Source: Bathynomus jamesi
Lineage: Eukaryota; Arthropoda; Malacostraca; Isopoda; Cirolanidae
NCBI GenBank assembly: GCA_023014485.1
Contig: JAJOZX010002714.1
Span: 563,782 to 627,781 of the forward strand
Length of the DNA: 64,000 bases
Direction: 5' to 3'
How positions within the stretch are numbered: the first letter of the stretch is position 1; each line of letters starts with the position of its first letter. This document shows positions 49,975 to 60,743 of the stretch, piece after piece. Position numbers and translations under genes: made by a program. The notes beneath the pieces are model-generated. The model worked only from the letters and a program-made list of their open reading frames with translations, was not told the origin of the DNA and ran no database searches.

Positions 49975-50200
49975 TATGGTGAACCAAATGTAGGTGGACA
50001 GTAAATGATAACGTTTATTTTGAGAATACATATTTAATTTTTTTGTATACTATAATACAAAATAAATTTAAATAAATTTAGTTATAATATTTAATATAAT
50101 ATAACACAAACACCATAGTTATAATGAACACCATAGTATAATATAATATAACACAAACCGTATTCAACCTACTGTCCACCTACTTTTGGTTCACCGTGTA
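49975..50200. mobile_element. TA-flanked MITE family A, copy 2
   Basis: Ends TATGGTGAACCAAATGTAGG and ACCTACTTTTGGTTCACCG. It is the reverse orientation of 16023-16231, with similar interior (AACGTTTATTTTGAGAATAC). It holds a small local duplication of CACCATAGTTATAAT. Confidence 0.75.
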
Positions 50201-50363
50201 TATATATATAATATATGATGATAAAACCACGAAGGAAAGGAAACACAAAAAGGTGCTCAAGCGCTTTCGTCTAATGACATCCTCAGGAACACTGAAGTAC
50301 ATAAAAGGTTACGACCTATATATAGGTTACAGAAAGAAAAATAAATAAATAACACACACAAAC

Positions 50364-50425
<62 letters not shown>

Positions 50426-50444
50426 CATACATACATACATATCT

Positions 50445-50487
<43 letters not shown>

Positions 50488-50711
50488 ATAAACGGAGAAG
50501 TAAAAATAAAAATTAAAGATTAGAGGATTAACAAAGAGGCATACAGATTTGTAAGGAAAAATATCGATTTTTAGCACAAGATCAAATGAATTAAAAATAC
50601 AAATTTATACTGGAAATCTGCCCGGGTTTTAACACTTTGCCTTTTAGAGTCAAGTTTCGATATATATAAAAATAAAATGAAGATTAAAAGTTAATAAAGT
50701 AGCGTACAAGT

Positions 50712-51060
50712 TTACCAAAGATTTAGCGTCCTACCCTTTTTATCTAAATTTGTTTTGAAGGAATTCAAAACAACAGGATCGAGTTGAAAAAGACCTTTGC
50801 TTATGTTGAAGTTATTTGAAAGTTGGATAATGGCAGACTCAAGAATATTTCTATTGACAATGTTGCTAGAATGAAATAAAACTGAAGCATTATTCCAATC
50901 AATACAGTGGGATAACTCTGACAAATGGACAAAAAGAGCACTGGACAACTGTCCTGTTCTAACGGAATATTGATGCTGTTTTTATACGTGTGTGCAAATC
51001 CTTTCCCGTTTGACCTATGTAAAAGGAATCACATTGTTTACACCCAATTTTATAGATAAT
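50712..51060 (-). pseudogene. Penelope-like GIY-YIG endonuclease, copy A
   Basis: On the minus strand, IIYKIGCKQCDSFYIGQTGK near 51020-51065 fits the GIY-YIG class with the Cys pair typical of Penelope elements. It continues in another frame into the open segment 50712-50948 (HLSELSHCIDWNNASVLF, and ESAIIQLSNNFNISKG). The domain nicks target DNA for priming. Single-base shifts near 50960 break it. Confidence 0.75.
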
Positions 51061-51352
51061 GCCTGAATTATTGGTAGGGCTATTTTTTACTATGATATTT
51101 TTCACAATATTGTTATGAAAATACTACATTAATATCCAAAATTTAAGTACATTAGCAATGCCTAAAAAGCCCGGGAAAAATGGAAGTACTAAAATATTTT
51201 TTGACAAAGTACGAGTGTTATTATTGACACGATAGAAAGTTCGTTTTGCCTTGTTGAGACAAGATTCCATAAACGCAGATGGGTAACACAGATCACTTCC
51301 AATACCGTTGATTTTTTCCAATTCGGCATCGATGTATTCCGGACTGGCGATC

Positions 51353-51754
51353 CTAAGGGCGCGGAGAAACATTGATGAAAAATGGCCTTCTTAGTGGGGG
51401 TGTCATGTCCCGAGTAAAAGTGTACGTAGGACAAATTGTTTGTTGTTTTCCGATAGATACTAAACTTAAAACCTGGGCTTTCCCTATGTACCCACACATC
51501 CAAAATGGGATTGAATTGTCTTGTTCCACTTCTAAAGTAAACTTAATGGAGGGGACTTGATCATTTAACTGAAGGAGGAAGTTATCCAGGTCACGATTCA
51601 TGGGCCAGATACACAAAATATCGTCGACGTACCGCAGCCAAGGGATGCCAACCCCCAGGATTCTCGGAATGTAAGTAATTTCGAAAAACTCCATATAAAT
51701 ATTGGAGAGGAGGGGCGATAAGGGGTTGCCCATGGCCATCCCAAACACTTGTTT
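51353..51754 (-). pseudogene. Penelope-like RT fragment
   Basis: Reads KQVFGMAMGNPLSPLLSNIY and RYVDDILCIWPMNRDLDNFL. The second is the YVDD catalytic box in the form seen in Penelope-like reverse transcriptases. Upstream RT blocks are absent, cut at 51754. A frame change near 51500 leads into RKTTNNLSYVHFYSGHDTPT. Confidence 0.82.
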
Positions 51755-52783
51755 AAGTTTAGTATCTATCGGAAAACAACAAACAATTTGTCCTACGTAC
51801 ACTTTTACTCGGGACATGACACCCCCACTAAGAAGGCCATTTTTTCATCAATGTTTCTCCGCGCCCTTAGGATCGCCAGTCCGGAATACATCGATGCCGA
51901 ATTGGAAAAAATCAACGGTATTGGAAGTGATCTGTGTTACCCATCTGCGTTTATGGAATCTTGTCTCAACAAGGCAAAACGAACTTTCTATCGTGTCAAT
52001 AATAACACTCGTACTTTGTCAAAAAATTTTAGTACTTCCATTTTTCCCGGGCTTTTTAGTGATTGCTAATGTACTTAAACTTTTGGATATTAATGTAGTA
52101 TTTTCATATAACAATATTGTGAAAAATACCATAGTAAAAAAATAGCCCTACCAATAATTCAGGCATTATCTATAAAATTGGGTGTAAACAATGTGATTCC
52201 TTTTACATAGGTCAGATGGGAAAGGATTTGCACACACGTATAAAACAGCATCAATATTCCGTTAGAACAGGATAGTTGTCCAGTGCTCTTTTTGTCCATT
52301 TGTCAGAGTTATCCCACTGTATTGATTGGAATAATGCTTCAGTTTTATTTCATTCTAGCAACATTGTCAATAGAAATATTCTTGAGTCTGCCATTATCCA
52401 ACTTTCAAATAACTTCAACATAAGCAAGGTCTTTTTCAACTCGATCCTGTTGTTTTGAATTCCTTCAAAACAAATTTCGATAAAAAGGGTAGGACGCTAA
52501 ATCTTTGGTAAACTTGTACGCTACTTTATTAACTTTTAATCTTCATTTTATTTTTTATATATCGAACTTGACTCTAAAAGGCAAAGTGTTAAAACCCTGG
52601 CAGATTTCCAGTATAATTTGTATTTTTAATTCATTTGATCTTGTGCTAAAAATCGATATTTTTTCTTACAAATCTGTATGCCTCTTTGTTAATCTTCTAA
52701 TCTTTAATTTTTAATTTTTTTTTTACTTCTCCGTGGTTTTATTCATCATAAATATTTTTCACGTGTTACTTTCGTGAAATAAT

Positions 52784-52790
<7 letters not shown>
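51755..52790 (+). mobile_element. Penelope-like fragment B (plus strand)
   Basis: Starts inside the linker (FKFSIYRKTTNNLSYVHFYS) and runs through GIY-YIG coding sequence to the 3' region. Its first part is inverted relative to 51410-51480 of fragment A, and its second part (52061-52790) forms a palindrome with fragment C. Confidence 0.78.
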
Positions 52791-52814
<24 letters not shown>

Positions 52815-52821
<7 letters not shown>

Positions 52822-53546
52822 ATTATTTCACGAAAGTAACACGTGAAAAATATTTATGATGAATAAAACCACGGAGAAGTAAAAATAAAAATTAAAAATT
52901 AAAGATTAGAAGATTAACAAAGAGGCATACAGATTTGTAAGAAAAAATATCGATTTTTAGCACAAGATCAAATGAATTAAAAATACAAATTTATACTGGA
53001 AATCTGCCCGGGTTTTAACACTTTGCCTTTTAGAGTCAAGTTTCGATATATATAAAAATAAAATGAAGATTAAAAGTTAATAAAGTAGCGTACAAGTTTA
53101 CCAAAGATTTAGCGTCCTACCCTTTTTATCGAAATTTGTTTTGAAGGAATTCAAAACAACAGGATCGAGTTGAAAAAGACCTTTGCTTATGTTGAAGTTA
53201 TTTGAAAGTTGGATAATGGCAGACTCAAGAATATTTCTATTGACAATGTTGCTAGAATGAAATAAAACTGAAGCATTATTCCAATCAATACAGTGGGATA
53301 ACTCTGACAAATGGACAAAAGAGCACTGGACAACTATCCTGTTTAACGGAATATTGATGCTGTTTTATACGTGTGTGCAAATCCTTTCCCATCTGACCTA
53401 TGTAAAAGGAATCACATTGTTTACACCCAATTTTATAGATAATGCCTGAATTATTGGTAGGGCTATTTTTTTACTATGGTATTTTTCACAATATTGTTAT
53501 ATGAAAATACTACATTAATATCCAAAAGTTTAAGTACATTAGCAAT
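52815..53546 (-). mobile_element. Penelope-like fragment C
   Basis: Near-identical reverse complement of 52061-52790 across a (TA)n centre at 52793-52815. It carries only the endonuclease end (53098-53310) and 3' region, and is truncated at 53546 beside (TA)n. Confidence 0.8.
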
Positions 53547-53570
53547 GTATATATATATATATATAATATA

Positions 53571-54287
53571 CAGGGTGGGCCGAAAGTCTGGATCCATAGG
53601 AAAATATTTATTTTAATACATAAATTACAACAAATGGTAAATACTTAAAATGAATATCAACTTTAACTCGTAAATGCGTATCCGTGATACTGTACAGTGG
53701 TTCGTACTCCAGTATAAACAACAAATTATAACAAATGCTCAAATTGGCGGCCTCTGACATCGAGACACTTAGGGATGGAATTTATGATTTTTAATAATTC
53801 TTCGAATTGACGTTCTCGAGATGCGTGTTTCATTTGATAATCTTCTTGTTGACTTTACTGGACTATTCGTTAAAGTTTCACATACCATTGCAGAGGTATT
53901 TTCATCAGTTGCAGTTTCTGGACGACCAGAACGCCGTCGATCATGTATACTTCCTGTTTCTTTGAAACGTTTAAACAACTTGCCAACGGTCGCATGTGTT
54001 ACTGGATGCTTATCAGGATGATTTCTATTGAATTCGGTAGCAACTTCTCTGTGTGTAGCGCCCTGTCTTGCGTACATGAGCACAAGTTCTACCCGGTCTT
54101 CTGTTGTTAGATTCGAAGCCATTTCTGGGCTGAATAAAAAAAGTATTTATACTGGAGTACGAACTACTGTACAGTATCACGGATACGCATTTACGAGTTA
54201 AAGTTGATATTCATTTTAAGTATTTACCATTTGTTGTAATTTATGTATTAAAATAAATATTTTCCTATGGATCCAGACTTTCGGCCC

Positions 54288-54292
<5 letters not shown>
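53571..54292 (-). mobile_element. Mariner-like element with about 150 bp terminal repeats
   Basis: Ends CAGGGTGGGCCGAAAGTCTG and complement. The two ends match inversely for about 150 bp, to CAGTGGTTCGTACTCCAGTA versus its complement. Between them lies one open frame for a DNA-binding domain and nothing else. Confidence 0.85.
53769..54122 (-). CDS. Transposase DNA-binding domain only (HTH), intact ORF
   Basis: 117 residues. A first HTH (DRVELVLMYARQGATHREVA, through ATVGKLFKRFKETGSI), then RRRSGRPET, then a second HTH (NSPVKSTRRLSNETRISRTS). The frame is uninterrupted and stops before any DDE catalytic residue. In mariner-like transposases this half recognises the terminal repeats. As it stands it could bind the long terminal repeats without cutting; whether it is expressed is unknown. 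Confidence 0.78.
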   Translation of the reverse strand: MASNLTTEDRVELVLMYARQGATHREVATEFNRNHPDKHPVTHATVGKLFKRFKETGSIHDRRRSGRPETATDENTSAMVCETLTNSPVKSTRRLSNETRISRTSIRRIIKNHKFHP

Positions 54293-54358
<66 letters not shown>

Positions 54359-54380
54359 ACACACACCCCGGACACATATA

Positions 54381-54615
54381 GAGGGTGTAACAAAAGTCCG
54401 TTCCCATAGGGAAATAAGATATAACAGAATTGAAGGAGAAAATAGTTTTAACTATACACTACAAACAATACAATCAACTTATCAATTAATCCAGTGCATG
54501 CTCAAATTGTATTGCCAGTAACCTAACAGTATTGCCGCGTAATACATACAAACTCATCACGATCAGTTCTGTTGTATCTTATTTCACTGTGAAAACGGAC
54601 TTTTGTTACACCCTG
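54381..54615. mobile_element. TA-flanked MITE, 235 bp
   Basis: Ends GAGGGTGTAACAAAAGTCCG and CGGACTTTTGTTACACCCTG. Non-coding interior. Both sides TA-rich. Confidence 0.72.
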
Positions 54616-55375
54616 TATATATATATATATGCGCGCGTTTCTTCGCTTAAGCGAGGTGCCGACTTATTTATATCCATGTATCTAAAAATCAAGCAATTTA
54701 ACTCAACAATCTTTAGTGCATCGGACCGAAAAGGGAGTGAAAAGTGTCTCGGACGCAATTGAGGGCTCGAAGGGTGGTTTCTGTTCATTAAATAGTGAGG
54801 TATTAACTAATCTAGCCTAACATAATCAGGAACAACTTACCTTTTTCCGACAATAAAAGTGTTTCAATTTTTTATATAACTTTTCAGTGTTACCTCGCAA
54901 AAAATTATCCCACTACTTTTTGGAATTATCACATACTCAATGTCACTTACATCCATTTTCCTTCGCACACGCGCAATCCTCTCTGATATTTTTAGATCGC
55001 CCTGTTTTCTGGACAGTTTTACATGACGGAATCGGTTGTTTACTTCTCCCTCAATAACATTCTCAGTCTACAATTAAGAATGCACGAAGTGAGAAGTCCA
55101 CATTTGAGAAAGAGTTCCATTTGAGAGTGAATGTAACTCCTATTCGCATTCAAAGTGGTCGTCAAATGAGAATAGTTAATATTTCATAACTTAACCTGGA
55201 CCAAAGTAGGAAAGCCGTGGATTGACTTGAAATAGGAATATATCGATTTCAGAATTGGCTTCTTTGAGATTCACTTAACCGTGAACTGAAATGGGATTGG
55301 CATTGAGTGGGATGATACCACATAAGTTTGTGTTTACGAACCACTTTTGTTGTAAACTGCGTTTGCATCGTCGTC
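54616..55375. other. Unassigned stretch
   Basis: Begins with a TA tract and GCGCGCG. No coding or repeat signal that I can support. Confidence 0.45.
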
Positions 55376-55597
55376 ATGCCAAAAACGGGCAGTTTTCGCG
55401 ACATTTCTCCGTTTGCGAGGAGTTGTATTGTAGGCCACTCAGAACGGGGACAATGTATAAGAGACAGAGTGCGAAAGATCCACACGGGTATTTTACGTCC
55501 ATGTGTTGCCAATATACTAAAAGTTATTAACAAGAAATCAAATGGAAAAGCGACCAGGAAAACTATTAACAGCAACACCCATTCTCGTTATGCCTGA
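55376..55597 (+). pseudogene. Possible Tc1-like HTH remnant
   Basis: From the ATG at 55376 a frame reads MPKTGSFRDISPFARSCIVG and then RGQCIRDRVRKI, followed by LRPCVANILKVI and a basic stretch. This resembles the first HTH of Tc1-like transposases but is diverged. No catalytic part or terminal repeats found. Confidence 0.4.
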
Positions 55598-55689
55598 ACT
55601 GGGTTACGTCATGGCCACGTCCCATTTATCTATTAACCAATTTTGTTGGGGTGGAATGATGAACAACTGGATGAGGTGAGCGCCGCTTT

Positions 55690-55763
55690 TCATAGCCAAG
55701 AATCAAACCCGGGGCTGGTAGATTCGTAGTCAGCTATGCTCAGCTCACCACTACACCTCAGGC

Positions 55764-55765
<2 letters not shown>
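55690..55765 (-). repeat. tRNA-derived SINE fragment
   Basis: On the minus strand, GGTGTAGTGGTGAGCTGAGC (A-box-like) and CCGGGTTTGATTC (B-box-like) resemble the first module of the dimeric SINE at 57504-57782. It ends at a (TA)n tract. Confidence 0.55.

Positions 55766-55768
<3 letters not shown>

Positions 55769-55826
<58 letters not shown>
55769..55826. repeat. (TA)n tract
   Basis: About 29 TA units. Confidence 0.9.
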
Positions 55827-55831
<5 letters not shown>

Positions 55832-56204
55832 GGCGAATCTAGAGGGGGAGTCGGCGACGTTTGGACTCCCCACCCTCCCCCACCCCTCAATTTCTTGCAA
55901 GTGACCTATTTGAATAATGTGTATGCCTCTGAAAACAAGTTTTGTTTTTGTAAATAGATCATGGTTATTTTATTTTATTCAAATTCTATTTTGAGTCTTT
56001 AATCCGTATACATTGTACTTCCAAATTTGTAGTTGTATTGGTTTTCATAGGTGACCTTAGTACTGATGCAGCCATATCACTATTTTTATATTTATCTTAT
56101 TCTGATAGTTCTTTTAATTGGCAAGTCATTTGCGTAATTGCTTGAAAAATTTCTGTGATAACTGCTGTACCCAAATTAGATTTTTATTTTGTATCATATT
56201 TGAA

Positions 56205-56207
<3 letters not shown>
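55827..56207. other. Unassigned stretch
   Basis: C-rich at the start (55857-55890), otherwise AT-rich; no gene seen. Confidence 0.45.
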
Positions 56208-56247
<40 letters not shown>

Positions 56248-56354
56248 AATAACTGCAATGACCGCGCAGTATATAAATGAATAGAAACGACATAAGTATT
56301 AAGGAACGTTTCTGCACACGAGGAGGAGAGATAACGAAATAATGAAAAATGAGG

Positions 56355-56425
56355 CGAACCGCCTGGGAATCGAACCCAGGGCCTTCCAATTGCCGGTCGG
56401 ACGCTCTACCATTATGCTACGGACC
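56355..56425 (-). pseudogene. tRNA-like sequence 1
   Basis: A-box TAGCATAATGGTAGAGC and a perfect B-box GGTTCGATTCC. The anticodon stem (TCCGA/TTGGA) and T stem (CTGGG/CCCAG) close. The seven-base anticodon loop is CCGGCAA, so the place of U33 is C and the nominal anticodon would be GGC. The acceptor stem is only about 6 bp with a mismatch. Probably a tRNA-derived repeat, not a working tRNA. Confidence 0.55.
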
Positions 56426-56618
56426 TCACTCAATCACAAATCGAAATTCTCCCAAATAGGGCAGAAACCAATGCCCTCAGAGAGCACCCTCGCAAATCGT
56501 GAATATGCGCAAATAACTGCAATGACCGCGCAGTATATAAATGAATAGAAACGACATAAGTATTAAGGAACGTTTCTGCACACGAGGAGGAGAGATAACG
56601 AAATAATGAAAAATGAGG

Positions 56619-56689
56619 CGAACCGCCTGGGAATCGAACCCAGGGCCTTCCAATTGCCGGTCGGACGCTCTACCATTATGCTACGGACC
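56619..56689 (-). pseudogene. tRNA-like sequence 2
   Basis: Same sequence as unit 1, 264 bp downstream. Confidence 0.55.
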
Positions 56690-56882
56690 TCACTCAATCA
56701 CAAATCGAAATTCTCCCAAATAGGGCAGAAACCAATGCCCTCAGAGAGCACCCTCGCAAATCGTGAATATGCGCAAATAACTGCAATGACCGCGCAGTAT
56801 ATAAATGAATAGAAACGACATAAGTATTAAGGAACGTTTCTGCACACGAGGAGGAGAGATAACGAAATAATGAAAAATGAGG

Positions 56883-56952
56883 CGAACCGCCTGGGAATCG
56901 AACCCAGGCCTTCCAATTGCCGGTCGGACGCTCTACCATTATGCTACGGACC
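56883..56952 (-). pseudogene. tRNA-like sequence 3
   Basis: One G fewer than units 1 and 2, in the GGGCC run next to the T stem. Otherwise identical. Confidence 0.55.
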
Positions 56953-56984
56953 TCACTCAATCACAAATCGAAATTCTCCCAAAT

Positions 56985-57051
56985 AATAGCATAATGGTAG
57001 AGCGTCCGACCGGCAATTGGAAGGCCCTGGGTTCGATTCCCAGGCGGTTCG
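56985..57051 (+). pseudogene. tRNA-like sequence 4 (inverted)
   Basis: Plus strand, at the flip point. The 5' acceptor strand is replaced by AATAA-type sequence, so no acceptor stem can form. Confidence 0.5.
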
Positions 57052-57243
57052 CCTCATTTTCATTATTTCGTTATCTCTCCTCCTCGTGTGCAGAAACGTT
57101 CCTTAATACTTATGTCGTTTCTATTCATTTATATACTGCGCGGTCATTGCAGTTATTTGCGCATATTCACGATTTGCGAGGGTGCTCTCTGAGGGCATTG
57201 GTTTCTGCCCTATTTGGGAGAATTTCGATTTGTGATTGAGTGA

Positions 57244-57314
57244 GGGCCGTAGCATAATGGTAGAGCGTCCGACCGGCAATTGGAAGGCCCTGGGTTCGAT
57301 TCCCAGGCGGTTCG
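57244..57314 (+). pseudogene. tRNA-like sequence 5 (inverted)
   Basis: The 5' strand is GGGCCG instead of GGTCCG, which allows six acceptor pairs (two G-U). This is the unit closest to a closed tRNA fold, but it still has C at position 33. Confidence 0.5.
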
Positions 57315-57503
57315 CCTCATTTTTCATTATTTCGTTATCTCTCCTCCTCGTGTGCAGAAACGTTCCTTAATACTTATGTCGTTTCTATTCATATATATAT
57401 ATATATATTAGTAAATATTATTATTATTCATTTGTTGTATCCACGAACAATACATGAAAATTTTATAAAATGTCGGGAATTAATAGAGATTTCAAAATAA
57501 ACC

Positions 57504-57782
57504 ATTAACCTTTGGTTAGCTTCCGCCCGAATTGTTCATTCTGACGAAGGTCAAGCTTTTCACTCCACCTTAGACCTACAGTTTAATGTGGAATCCGAAC
57601 CACGCCCCACCAGCAGCCCAGCGTCTTGACCACTAGGCCACCCATTTACCTACCAACCACTTTTTTTTTTTTTTGTGTGGAAGGATGAAGAGCTGGGTTT
57701 TGCTGCACGCCGGCTGCCGTCGGGGCTCGAACCCGGGGCCGATGGATTCGTAGTCAGCGACGCTAACCACTACACCACCGAG
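57504..57782 (-). repeat. Dimeric tRNA-derived SINE, copy 2
   Basis: Same two modules as 250-541, with better-preserved boxes: TGGTGTAGTGGTTAGCG with GGTTCGAGCCC, and TGGCCTAGTGGTCAAGACG with GGTTCGGATTCC. Poly(T) at 57661-57674 on the plus strand sits between the modules. Confidence 0.75.
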
Positions 57783-59402
57783 TAATTTTAAGAATGTGGA
57801 AGGGAGAAATCTCCACTGTTTTCATTAGTGTGTGATCGTAAAACTGGTTTGAGATGTACCTGTAATTTTTTAAGTTCCTTCTTCTTTCTTAAATATATAT
57901 TTTTTATTTTTGCTTCGGCTTTCAACCCACGTCTACGATTTCCCATTTGAATTTGGCTTTCGGAGTGTTATGGGTCCCTAAATTACCCCCTCCCTCTTTC
58001 CCGTCCACCTCTCATGTTAGGGGCCTGTCGAATAAACGTTCATTGAATAGAATAACTTCCGGAATTTAAGTGGAAAGTAAATAGTAATAATTAAAAATGT
58101 TTATTAGGTTAGTGTTTATTTTTTGGTTGAGTTGCGATTTATAGTCTAGCCAGCTAGAAGCGAGGATTTATTCTTCAATGTAGCTATAATTTTTTTTTTA
58201 AGTAATTGCGTAATTTTCTTGCGTTATTATTATTATTATTATTATTAATAATAATTTCGAATTATAAGTAAATTTAATTAAATTGTCGACTTTCAAAAAA
58301 TATAACGACTTAAAATTTATTTTAGTTTGCCATGTTAATGTAGGTTTAGTTTTCTTTAATGATCTTTTTTTAGTTTGATGGCTAACTACGGAAATATGAA
58401 ATTAATATTTTTCCTTTTTTTTTTAAGTGGATAATTCTATTCATTTGTTTATTATTTAATTTACATCTGTAAATAATCTTCCGGATTTTTTTAATAAGTC
58501 TTGAATCTCCATTAAGGTGCGTATGATAGAATTTAATATTGATATAGTCTCTTTTTAGGTTCTTTATTAACTATTACGGGTCCACTGTAGGTTTTAGATC
58601 GTTCGACGTACGAGTTAATACAGAAAGAAGTGTTTACTAGTCCTTAATAATGTATTGGAGAGGCTTTATTAGATGAAATAACCAGAGTTTGGTTGATTTG
58701 TATAAACAATTTCTTTTACGTATTGTTTTTAAACTTTATGTACCGTCAACTGCGGATACTTGGGACATATTGACCTGCTTGGTATTTATAGTTAGATACT
58801 TTATACTGTATATACGAAGAGCCTGCTCTTAACGCCTGCGCGTGCCTGGTTGAGCCCGGGCGCCTGTCTTCTTCTACTCACGCTCTCGTTTCTGTTCCAC
58901 TCTTTCTCTATTTCTTTCCCATTTCTTCGTCTGTTCCAGTTTCTCTTCTTCACTATCTTCTTTCTTGGTCACATCGACCATCGACCTGTATATACGAGTA
59001 TGTGTAAAACAATAAAAAATACCCCCAAATTCAGCCCTTTTTAATTTAAAAATGATATTGAATATTGATTAACCTTTACTCTTACATAAATTACCCTCGA
59101 GGTGCTCTGCTTCGCAAATGTTTTCTACCCGCAATGTCCCGAGCTTCCCGGAGGTAACAACACGTGCTCAATACAGTCTTAATGCAAAGAATTAAAAAAT
59201 CAACCAACCCGATTATCCAAGCTATCCATAAGTCCTGCCGTTTATCCTCTAAGCTATGGACTTCTTGGTACAAAAACGTCTGTCTGTAGCTCCACTTAAC
59301 TCCGACATTACTGTTCTATTTCTAATCACTTGTATATATTTTTATCTTGAGTATGTGAACTGTCATTGTATTAATAATATTTGTCATATGGACTATATTC
59401 TG
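57783..59402. other. TE-poor stretch, no gene recognised
   Basis: About 1.6 kb of AT-rich DNA with ATT repeats (58226-58252) and a C/T-rich block (58850-59030) followed by an A-rich end, possibly a LINE 3' end. Otherwise unassigned. Confidence 0.45.
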
Positions 59403-60743
59403 CCAATAAACCTTTTCATTTTCATTAATAATAAAATAAATACATTCGTTTTACAATTTACAATGACATGAATAATTGTGAAGCGAGACTATTTATTTAA
59501 TTTAATTTGGCCCTTAAGCTTTATGCTTTACTCGGCTCTTATTAAAGATAAACAGCTAGTTGTTATTAATTAATAATAAATAAGTAAATAAGTATTATTA
59601 GTAGTTAAAGCATGTATTAATCTTAAATTATCACTACTGACACGACAAATGCTGCTATGCAAGGTCACCATTGAAGGCATTATACAAATACCATACAAAG
59701 AAACCAGTATTATACATGAGAGAGAAGAATTGAACAATCCCAAGAATGTGTTTTTAATATTAGATTACACACGAGAAATTAATAATTAGTAAACAATATT
59801 AATGAACATTAATCCTAGATTTTTGTTAGTATGCCATTATTAATCGAGATTTCAACTTGGTTTTAAACAAATTATATTCAAAATATTTTTTATATCGCAT
59901 TTAAGTCATTCTATAGTTTCAATCCAATGAAAATGGATAGTCTATGAGATGAAAACAATGAAAATTGAGGTATAACAAGCTTTGATCTATTTCTGGTCTG
60001 ATACGAGTGGATTTCTTGATGTTACAAAATATCTATTTACCCATTGTAAATTAATGTTTTTGTTCTTACACTCGTAAATAAAAATAAAATGTGCCAGTTT
60101 GGTTATATCATTGAGCTTTAGTAGGTTTAGCTCTTTAAATAATGCACTAGAGTGATCAAGGAATCAGCATCGGATAATAACCTTATTGCTCGTTTTTTGG
60201 ATGACAAAGATACCATTTAATGCGTTTAGGGACTACATTTCTAAGTTTAAACATTATAGCAACGCTCCTTGAAATCTTTTTCGGGATATAATTTACATGA
60301 CCACTCCACTGCAAAATCTTATTTAACATTACACCAAGAAATTTTGTTACAGTACACTCCTTTATAGCGATTTCATTAACATCATCAAGTTCATCAAGAT
60401 ATACATTTCTTTTATTAGTAAAAATCAAGAAATTTGTTTTACTGGTATTTAGGAAGAGTTTATTGGTGCTCAACCATTTCATTACACTGATGAATTCTGA
60501 ATTAAATATATTCTTAGCTGATTTAACATCTTTGCGAGAAAAAGAGACACTTGTATCATCCGTAAACATTATGAAGTTCAGCATATCAGATGAACGTGGA
60601 AGGTCATTTACTGTATATATAATTGAAGTTTCAAAAACTAAATGTCTCGAGTTACCCCCACTGTCGCAAGTATCCCCAGTTGACGGTAATTCGTAACAGG
60701 GTGGACTTGAAAATTTTATTTTATCGAAATGGTAAGAAATCAT
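59403..60743 (-). mobile_element. LINE fragment (family 4)
   Basis: Minus strand: RT coding remnant at 60183-60743, then a 3' region down to about 59403. The last 120 bp match the orphan tail at 38285-38440. Confidence 0.65.
60183..60743 (-). pseudogene. LINE RT fragment with FTDD catalytic box
   Basis: 186-residue frame. From about residue 43: IYTVNDLPRSSDMLNFIMFT, then the FTDD box (the usual form is FADD), TSVSFSRKDVKSAKNIFNSE, WLSTNKLFLNTSKTNFLIF and KFLGVMLNKILQWSGHVNYI. These are the RT palm and thumb blocks of a Jockey/RTE-like protein. The first 42 residues do not fit and are likely non-RT flank. No upstream RT blocks. Confidence 0.75.

Larger units (their letters stand above)
50217..51754 (-). 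mobile_element. Penelope-like retroelement fragment A
   Basis: Minus strand. RT C-terminal part (51353-51754), linker, GIY-YIG endonuclease region (about 50712-51060) and a 3' region to 50217. The right edge (about 51754) joins an inverted copy of its own linker segment. Several frameshifts. Confidence 0.8.
56245..57396. repeat. 264 bp tandem array with tRNA-like units and an orientation flip
   Basis: Two full direct units start at 56245 and 56509 (exact 264 bp period). A third (56773) is cut at about 56983. The array then continues inverted: one near-complete unit to about 57243 and a partial unit to 57396. Units are almost identical. Each holds one tRNA-like sequence. The array is bounded by (TA)n on both sides. 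Confidence 0.88.

Noticed and set aside
54381..54615. Coding element
   Set aside because: Terminal repeats only; no transposase motif in any frame.
56355..57314. Functional tRNA gene cluster
   Set aside because: C at the U33 position, weak or absent acceptor stems, and the sequences are embedded in a 264 bp repeat that also inverts; better explained as tRNA-derived repeats.
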